From NCBI GenBank assembly GCA_963921935.1, contig OY998180.1:107536270-107600269 (forward strand): a stretch of DNA of 64,000 bases, read 5' to 3'. Made by a program: the position numbers and the translations under genes. The number at the start of each line of letters is the position of its first letter. Within the stretch, counting starts at the first letter, position 1. Under the pieces are notes generated by a model. That model was not told the origin of the DNA and did not search any database. It worked only from the letters and a program-made list of their open reading frames with translations. Source of the stretch: Galeruca laticollis. Lineage: Eukaryota; Arthropoda; Insecta; Coleoptera; Chrysomelidae. Shown here in pieces: positions 57,490-64,000 of the stretch.

Positions 57490-58240
57490 GCGCGCTATGC
57501 AAAAGTAAATTAAATTTTACACGTGATACAAATATATTTTCTTTGTTACCCTATACGTATACACAGCCACCAGCATCATTTGATGTCCTTCATTCAATTA
57601 CATAATAGCCAGTTTGGATGTTGTGTCTCTTTTTAGCAACGTGTATTTGGACGCTGCCCTGACAGCAATTAGTAAGAAGTGGGGAGATATTAGCAGTCAT
57701 GGTAGCATTGATAAAGACACCTTTATGGAATTAATAACTTTCCTATTTAATAACACCTATTTTTCATTTGATAATAACTTTTATGAACAAAAATTTGGTA
57801 TACCTATGGGTGCTACCATTAGCCCTATTATGGCTTGTTATGTGATGGATGACTTATTGGATACTGTAATCCCTGTAATCATAGTAAAAGCATGGAACCC
57901 TGGGCTTGTGCACAGAAGTGATGAACTGATTTGACAATCTAGAACTGTAAATTAGTGCCTCAGGTTATCTAACTTCCTAGTGAAAAACAATGCAAACAAT
58001 TTTTAAGGTATTCAGGACTCTAGGGGTATGAAAATATGGCTTGAGATGTACTTTTTAATGTACCTCATACATGGGCGTATTTTTGTTTTTTAAAAGACCT
58101 AACAGCATTTTTCACTGTCATAATATCATCTTTAAAAATTCAAGTTTATAAAATTCGAAAAAGGAATGTCAACGTTCCAATAAATTGCGAGAACATGGAA
58201 GATTGAAGCTTGCAATAACGAATTCTTCGACATTCAAAGA

Positions 58241-59664
58241 ATGAATGAATGTTATGAATTAATTGTGGCTTCAACAAAAGTTATTAGTGAATACGACGCT
58301 GAAAATAAAACCTATACAGCATCATCTTTAGCCCTTCACTTAGGAACTAAATTGAAGTTCGTATGCGGCGTAGCAATTATGACAAAAAATCCGTTGTTTC
58401 CGGATTACACCGATATGAGAAACTAAAGCAACTTAAAGAAATTCGCGAAATGATTAATATGCACTGGTGTAATGATGTTCCTAACTTAGTCAACAAAGTG
58501 TTAAATGAACAAAAATATGTAAAACCAAAACATGATAAAACATTGAATACATATATTAAGACTTTATCTGAAAAAGCTTTTAATAATTCAAACAACAGCA
58601 AAGACATCAACCTTAACTACAAACTTCTTGCCAAATGTACTTTGGTATTAGTATTGATTTTTAATCGAAGACGAATAGGTGAAGTTCAATTTTTAGAAAT
58701 TGCAACGTACCAAAATTCTAACTTTACTATAAATCAAGAGGAATGTTTAAATTTCCTCATTCGATTGGGAAAAAATATGTGTACAAATTTTAAACGTGTT
58801 GCGGTATTTGGAAAGAATAGTAAGCCAGTGCTGATTTTATTCACCAGAGTTATGCAAAAATATATAGACCTTCTTTTAACTGTTAGAAAAACTAATAAAA
58901 TAATTCTCATTTCTAACCCATACATTTTGGCCAATCTCGATTTCGATGAGAGGTGGATTAGTGAACCAGCTGTTTTAAGGAAGTTCGCATACAAATATGG
59001 GGCTAAAAATCCAGAACTTCTCATCAGAACTAAATGCAGAAAACTATCTTGCAACTCATGAATTTTGAAGAAGATGAGATGGAACAAATAGCACGATTTA
59101 TGGGCCATACAGAAAAACCCATATGGAATTTTATCGGTAAGCCATAATTTTTTTACTAAATGCCTTGGTTCCAAGTATTGTTAAGTTAAAGTACTTTATC
59201 TACACTTATTGCAACAATTCGTATTACGAATAAATCTAAACTTTCCTTATTCCAATTCCAATTATCTCAAAACAATTTCCGCCTAAATTTAAACATTTTT
59301 TGACTTACAATTATTTGGATGTACCTAAATTTCCTTGCTAAATATTTCTATGGGTAACATTTTCCTTCAACATATATGATTTTACAATTATTTCTTCCAT
59401 TAGTGTACACATTTTATGAATTTTTTGCAGCCTTACTGAAGATGTTTACCGCTAAAGTGGCCAAAGTTTTGATGTTGCTGGAGGCTGGAAAAGGAAGTGA
59501 ATTCAAAGGCAAGAGTTTGAACGAAATCAAAATAACCGAGGAGATACTAAACAGTGATAATGCGGACGAATACTATGACGATAATGGTGACTTATCCCAG
59601 AAGACCCCTCATAATATGAAAAAGGTGAAAAATAATCTTGAACCGGAATTGAACAATGATTAGA
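58241..59664 (+). pseudogene. Tyrosine-recombinase-like gene, second family
   Basis: Fragments in order: 58241-58390 (ELIVASTKVISEYDAENKTY, SSLALHLGTKLKFV), then 58363-59061 with an LNYKLLAKCTLVLVLIFNRRR segment (the RRR-x-GE motif expected for the first catalytic Arg), VFGKNSKPVLILF and KYGAKNPELLIRTKCRK. Next is FEEDEMEQIARFMGHTEK (His) and an EFYR-type Tyr after a one-base loss near 59113. A donor GTAAGC at about 59140 and an acceptor TTTTTGCAG near 59431 suggest an intron before the last exon (VAKVLMLLEAGKGSEFKGKS). The arrangement matches an uncharacterised, multicopy animal gene family with a tyrosine-recombinase-like C-terminus. Confidence 0.5.
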
Positions 59665-60280
59665 TATCAGACAAAAGAAGTCTGTAAATATAGTCAAATC
59701 TAAAATGACGACCTCTGTAAACAGTGATTTGACCAAAGTTAAAACCAGTAATTGTGTTCGATGGTCATAGAATGATAACATGTTTGAAATAGTTATGAAA
59801 AATTAAACAATGGTTAAAAAATTATATTTTGGAATTATTATTGGAGATACTTCAAAAGTCTACAACCAGCTTCCCTTCTATTCTAATCTACTATTTTCCT
59901 GGTTACATTTTTAATAATTATATCGGCATACAAAAGTATTCCCAAATGCATTTCATTAAAGTTTTAAGTTTATGCTCTGTTGCCAATTTCGGGCTCTACA
60001 ACGTCATTAGGATATACCAGCTACATAACCACATATATACAGTATTTGTATAAAACGGCAGCTCCCTCTAAGTTGAAATGGCGCAAACTAATTCTGTATA
60101 TAACGTCGAATTTCGCCTACTTTTCAAGCCCATCTTAAAAATTTTCTATGGAATCCTAGCACAGTCCCCTACCTTTTTACAAGGGAAAACGTTACCAGAC
60201 CCGAAGCCGGGTCTGGTAACGTCACTTTTGGTCTCATAACGTCTATAGAATGTATCAAATTGGGTATGTATAAGCGGAAT

Positions 60281-60285
<5 letters not shown>
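59665..60285. other. No gene; contains a perfect palindrome
   Basis: Nothing coding. A 15-bp perfect inverted repeat with a 4-base loop lies at 60189-60222 (ACGTTACCAGACCCG / CGGGTCTGGTAACGT). Confidence 0.8.

Positions 60286-60355
<70 letters not shown>
60286..60355. repeat. (TA)n microsatellite, left flank of mariner element
   Basis: About 35 TA units directly beside the left TIR. A matching tract flanks the right TIR at 63863-63914. Confidence 0.95.
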
Positions 60356-60356
<1 letters not shown>

Positions 60357-60359
<3 letters not shown>

Positions 60360-60919
60360 GGTGTTCCGAGACTAATGGGAAAAAAGTCAGGAGCGTATAA
60401 TCTGAGCCAAAATAATGTTAGTACTTCATATAAACTTTTTCTATGGAGGCCCTCGTTTTCGAGTTATAGGCCTCCAAAGTTTTAATTTTGAATTTGGTTT
60501 TTATTTTTTTTACTAGTTATTTGATCTTTATAAAATTTACGGCAAAGCTATAATATACGTGTATGTTTATTTTGGAAAGGTAAACAGTTTTACAGTAGTG
60601 CCTTGAAGCCAGGGACGGACTACTCGCAATGGTTAGTGATCCAAAAATTTTGCAGGGATGGCACACCCTGTATGAAATTATCGAAATTGACTCCCTCACA
60701 CATTAAGCTAACGGAAAGGTACTCTTGTTGGAATTCTACAAAATAAGCCGTTTGGCTAATATTTACAGTTTTATTAATGCACTATGTACCAATTTACGCA
60801 TTCACCATTTTTATAAGTACACAACGAGGTAAAACTAACTTATTATTACTATGTCCAAGATTTGCCTACAGTACTACAAAAAAATAATTTAATGATAGCA
60901 AGAAGATAAAAAACATTAA
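60357..60919 (+). repeat. Left TIR of DD41D element
   Basis: About 560 bp, inverted copy of the right end, with high identity and a few small indels (for example about 40 bp near 60800-60850). Confidence 0.85.
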
Positions 60920-61069
60920 CGACGTATCAATTCGTAAGTTGGTAAAAACTTTTTAAAAGTGTTTTTACCGTTTATCAAGTAACCATAGGATTAGTTGTCA
61001 AACGTTGTGTAGAATAGTTCGTTGTCATTACTTGTCAATAATTCATTAGTCCTTAATTTAACTGTTACA

Positions 61070-62204
61070 ATGGCAGAATTCACTTTTATTGAGTTTGCAG
61101 ATATGCATTCAATGTATGGACTGGCTTCTCGAAACTGTTTAGAGGCCAGAAGGCTTTATGCAGAACATTTTCCAAACAGAGCATTGCCAGACAGACGAAT
61201 GTTTGAGCGTATTGATCTCAGGTTACGAGAAACAGGTATGAATAAGTAAATGTAATTTTCCATGTATAGAAAACAAAATTTTAAATTTTAGGAAGTTTTT
61301 TGCCAAAAAAAGGTGGAGAAGGTCCAGTACGAAGCGTACGTACTGTGGCAGTTGAACAAGATTTGTTAAATGCAGTTGATAATGAACCATCAACGAGTTT
61401 ACGAAAATTATCAAGAGAACATAACGTCTCGAAATCAGTCGTTCATCGCGTCCTAAAAGAACAGCTGTTATATCCTTTTCATATGAAAAAGTACACAGTA
61501 TGACAGTGGCTGATTATCCTGCACGACTTGAGTATAGCCAGTGGTTTCTGCGACAACAACAAGCAGACAATACATTCATTAGTAACGTTCTCTTTACGGA
61601 CGAATCCGGTTTCACCAGAGATGGAGTCATAAATTCTCATAATATGCATTTATGGGATGATGTGAATCCACATGGCATTATCCAAACTAGGAACCAGCAT
61701 AGATTCATGGTTAATGTTTGGACAGGAATAGCTGGCAATCATTTGATAGGGCCATATTTTATTGACGGTACTTTGACCGGTCAGAGATATTTGGAGTTTT
61801 TGCAAAATGAGTTATGGAACCTGTTTGATGATGTGCCACTACAAACTCGTAGGAATTTATGGTTCATGCATGATGGGGCTCCTCCTCATTTCAGTTTACA
61901 TGTTCGACAGCATTTACACACAAGGTTTCCTAATAGATGGATTGGTCGTGGAGGCCCTTTTCAATGGCCACCGCGATCAGGAGACGTTAATCCTATAGAT
62001 TTCTTTCTCTGGGGTTATCTCAAAAGTAAGGTATACGCAACACCCGTGCAAACAAGGCAAGATTCTATAGACAGAATTGTGTTACACTGCAATGTTATTA
62101 GAAATAATATGGGACTGCTCTTTCAAGTGCAAAGAAACAACCTTCGTAGACTTAGAATGTGCGTAGAAGTGGGAGGAGCTCATATTGAACATTTATTAGA
62201 ATAA
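61070..62204 (+). pseudogene. DD41D transposase with one intron and one frameshift
   Basis: Exon 1 starts at the ATG at 61070 (MAEFTFIEFADMHSMYGLAS). A 56-nt intron at 61236-61291 (GTATGA...TTTTAG) splits a Gly codon. Exon 2 encodes a helix-turn-helix region (SLRKLSREHNVSKSVVHRVL) and, after a one-base loss near 61491 (stop at 61501-61503), the catalytic core in the 61500-62204 frame. There, Asp is in LFTDESGFTRDG, the second Asp in WFMHDGAPPHFS, and the third in VNPIDFFLWGYL. Exactly 41 residues separate the last two, giving DD41D, the spacing of the rosa/Visitor group. The C-terminus is complete (GGAHIEHLLE). The gene is intact except for the frameshift. Confidence 0.88.
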
Positions 62205-62403
62205 CGTTAGTTTTTATTGTTGTTTAGGAATCAGTTTTAGTCCAATGTTTTATAAATTGTGTTTTTTGAGGTTTTCTTAATAGTTTAAGAATTTTGTGAT
62301 CATAATTTCGATCAAAAGCAACTGATTACGTTGTTTGCGTACCTATTCAATTCCTATTAAATGAGTTCTTAATGTTTTTATCATCTGCTATCATCAAATC
62401 ATT

Positions 62404-63371
62404 ACTTTCCCGCCCAACCTATCTAATATGCGAGAAAAGTATTGGTTTACCCCAAAAAACCTGGAATTTTGACAAAAATTTTTGAGTTATTTTTACGCTT
62501 TCCATCAACAACAACACGGAAAAACGGTTTTTAGAAAAAAAATCCTGTGTGTATGTCGTCGTCGTTGTCGTCGGCCACGATACAGCCTCCGGAGTGCAAT
62601 GAGTCACCAATTTTATGATGGAATATTATTAAGGATATGTCACAAATAAACACTATTGATTTTCAGCTCATCAGAGCCAGTACAGCGGGTGCTATGGTAC
62701 TTGAAGTACGGCCTTTTGACATTTTTTGAGAAATTTCAGTTTGTTAGCACAATACAGCCTCCGGAGTTCAACAAGTCACCAATTTTATGATTGAATATCA
62801 TTCAGGACATATCACTGATGAAGCCTATTGATTTTGAGATCCCCAGAGCCAATACAACAGGTGCTACAGTATTTTAAGTACGATATTTTTGTCATTTTTG
62901 GAGAAGTTTCAGTTTGTTAGCATGATACAGCCTCAGGAGTATATCCAAGTAACCAATTTTATGATTGGATATTATTCAGAGCGTCTCAGAGATGAACCGT
63001 ATCGATATTCAGCTCACTAAAGCCAGTACAACGGGTGCTTTGGTACTTGAAGTACCAAATTTTTGTCATTTTTGGAGAATTTTCAGTTTGTTAGCACGAT
63101 ATAGCCTCCAGAGAATACACGGTTGATCAATTTTATGATTGAATATTGTTCAAGGTGTCTCACAGATGTGCCCTATTGATTTTCTGTTGACTTGAGCGAG
63201 TACGGCTGGTCCTATAAATCCAGATATACTAAATTTTTGGTTGTTTTTGAAAAAATTTCGGTTTGTTAGCACGATACATCCTCCGAAGTGTATACAAGTA
63301 ACAATTTTATAATAGAATATTGTTTAGGGCCACAGATGCGGAAAAGTTAGTTTTAATCTTCAAAACCGTTT
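62404..63371 (-). repeat. Family E repeat, copy E3, inserted in the right TIR
   Basis: Tail ACTTTCCCGCCCAACCTATC on the left, GTCGTCGTCGTTGTCGTCGGCC, about five subrepeats, head AATCTTCAAAACCGTTT at the right end. Flanked by ATT at 62401-62403 and 63372-63374. The left TIR shows the uninterrupted target. Confidence 0.9.
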
Positions 63372-63374
63372 ATT

Positions 63375-63860
63375 TTTTTGTAATACTGTAGGTAAATCTT
63401 GGACATCGTATTAATAAGTTAGTTGGGTAAATTGGTACGTAGTACATTAATAAAACTGTAAATATTAGCCAAACGGCTTATTTTGTAGAAGTCCAACCAG
63501 AGTAACTTTTCGTTAGCTTAATGTGTGAGGAAGTCAATTTCGATAATTTCATACAGGGTGTGCCATCCCTGCAAAATTTTTGGATCACTATCCATTGCGA
63601 GTAGTCCGTCCCTGGCTTCAAGGCACTACTGTAAAACTGTTTTCCAAAATAAACATACACGTATATTATAGCTTTGCCGTAAATTTTATAAAGATCAAAT
63701 AACTAGTAAAAAAAATAAAAATAAAAACCAAATTCAAAATTAAAACTTTGGAGGCCTATAACTCGAAAACGAGGACCTGCATAGAAAAAGTTTATATGAA
63801 GTACTAATTTTGGCTCAGATTATACGCTCCTGACTTTTTTCCCATTAGTCCCGGGACACC

Positions 63861-63863
<3 letters not shown>
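63375..63863 (-). repeat. Right TIR of DD41D element, outer part
   Basis: Inverted copy of 60357 to about 60890. The inner 32 bases of this TIR lie on the other side of E3 (62369-62400). Confidence 0.85.

Positions 63864-63914
<51 letters not shown>
63863..63914. repeat. (TA)n microsatellite, right flank of mariner element
   Basis: About 25 TA units following the TIR. The remainder of the window to 64000 has no recognisable feature. Confidence 0.95.
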
Positions 63915-63916
<2 letters not shown>

Positions 63917-64000
63917 GTTCAAAAGTTATAGGGAATAAGCCTTCCCAGGAATAAGTGAACTCTTTTTACTTTATGTTGAAGGCTTTCGAAATATGCTCAT

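Larger units (their letters stand above)
55714..57594. mobile_element. Inverted Penelope-like insertion with 13-bp target duplication
   Basis: Inverted arms of about 520 bp (55714-56234 and 57027-57547) with high identity flank a central region that carries a GIY-YIG gene end on the minus strand. CAATTACATAATA lies at 55701-55713 and 57595-57607. About 47 bases of extra sequence (57548-57594) lie between the right arm and the right duplication. Confidence 0.85.
55531..57890 (+). pseudogene. Penelope-like reverse transcriptase fragment, split by insertion
   Basis: The first part (55531-55713) reads ASFLTDILTKAYNADNEYLI and ends at the codons for PDNYII. The second (57608-57890) resumes at ASLDVVSLFSNVYLDAALTA with the first catalytic Asp in DVVSLF, then EQKFGIPMGATISPIMACYV. 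The interruption is exact: removing 55714-57607 leaves one continuous frame, and CAATTACATAATA is duplicated at the junctions. The YADD-type catalytic box and everything after it are missing. Confidence 0.88.
60357..63863 (+). mobile_element. DD41D mariner-type transposon with long TIRs
   Basis: It begins CAGGGTGTTCCGAGACTAAT and ends with the inverted ATTAGTCCCGGGACACCCTG. The TIRs are very long: left 60357 to about 60919, right about 62369-62400 plus 63375-63863, the right one interrupted by repeat copy E3. The TA target is inside (TA)n on both sides. Without E3 the element is about 2.5 kb. Confidence 0.9.

Overview
Eukaryotic, almost certainly insect, DNA; a beetle is my best guess, with low certainty. 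It is AT-rich, full of (TA)n tracts and built almost entirely from broken transposable elements. The element set (BEL/Pao and Ty3/Gypsy LTR elements, Penelope-like elements, a LINE with an RNase H domain, mariner-type DD82E and DD41D transposons, a MULE, tyrosine-recombinase genes, a tRNA-derived SINE) is typical of arthropod intergenic heterochromatin. I see no convincing host gene and nothing bacterial: no rRNA, no CRISPR, no operons.

Layout. 0.47-13.94 kb: a plus-strand Ty3/Gypsy element (LTR, SAP-domain gag, decayed pol), split in its RNase H coding region by a complete minus-strand BEL/Pao element (4056-12629) with 665-bp LTRs and a perfect ATATT target duplication. The BEL leader holds a six-copy tandem array with hairpins. 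13.98-16.3 kb: relics that may come from a piggyBac-like transposase. 16.45-20.68 kb: a copy of an unclassified non-autonomous repeat (called family E here), split by a deleted minus-strand Gypsy element of the same family as the first. Its pol tail carries a macro-domain-like segment and a CCCH zinc finger. 21.58-33.2 kb: further E copies (one an inverted dimer), a broken tyrosine-recombinase gene, a ~2-kb LTR-like repeat and a SINE. 33-41 kb: mostly anonymous AT-rich DNA, an inverted second copy of the ~2-kb repeat, (TA)n tracts and a perfect hairpin. 41.5-44.3 kb: a MULE relic beside a DD82E (Sailor-type) element. 44.5-45.8 kb: a Penelope-like inverted structure. 46.9-52.9 kb: a third, unrelated Gypsy element split by a LINE, which is itself split by a 436-bp insertion. 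55.5-57.9 kb: a Penelope-like RT split by a second inverted Penelope-like structure. 58.2-59.7 kb: a second tyrosine-recombinase-like relic. 60.36-63.86 kb: a DD41D mariner-type element with long TIRs, one of which is split by an E copy.

No genes here work together as a pathway; the content is a record of nested insertions. Relative ages can be read from it: BEL entered Gypsy-1, Gypsy-2 entered an E copy, an E copy entered the DD41D TIR, and the LINE entered Gypsy-3. Many coding lesions are single-base indels or TGG-to-stop changes. All identities come from reading translated motifs by eye; no database search was run.
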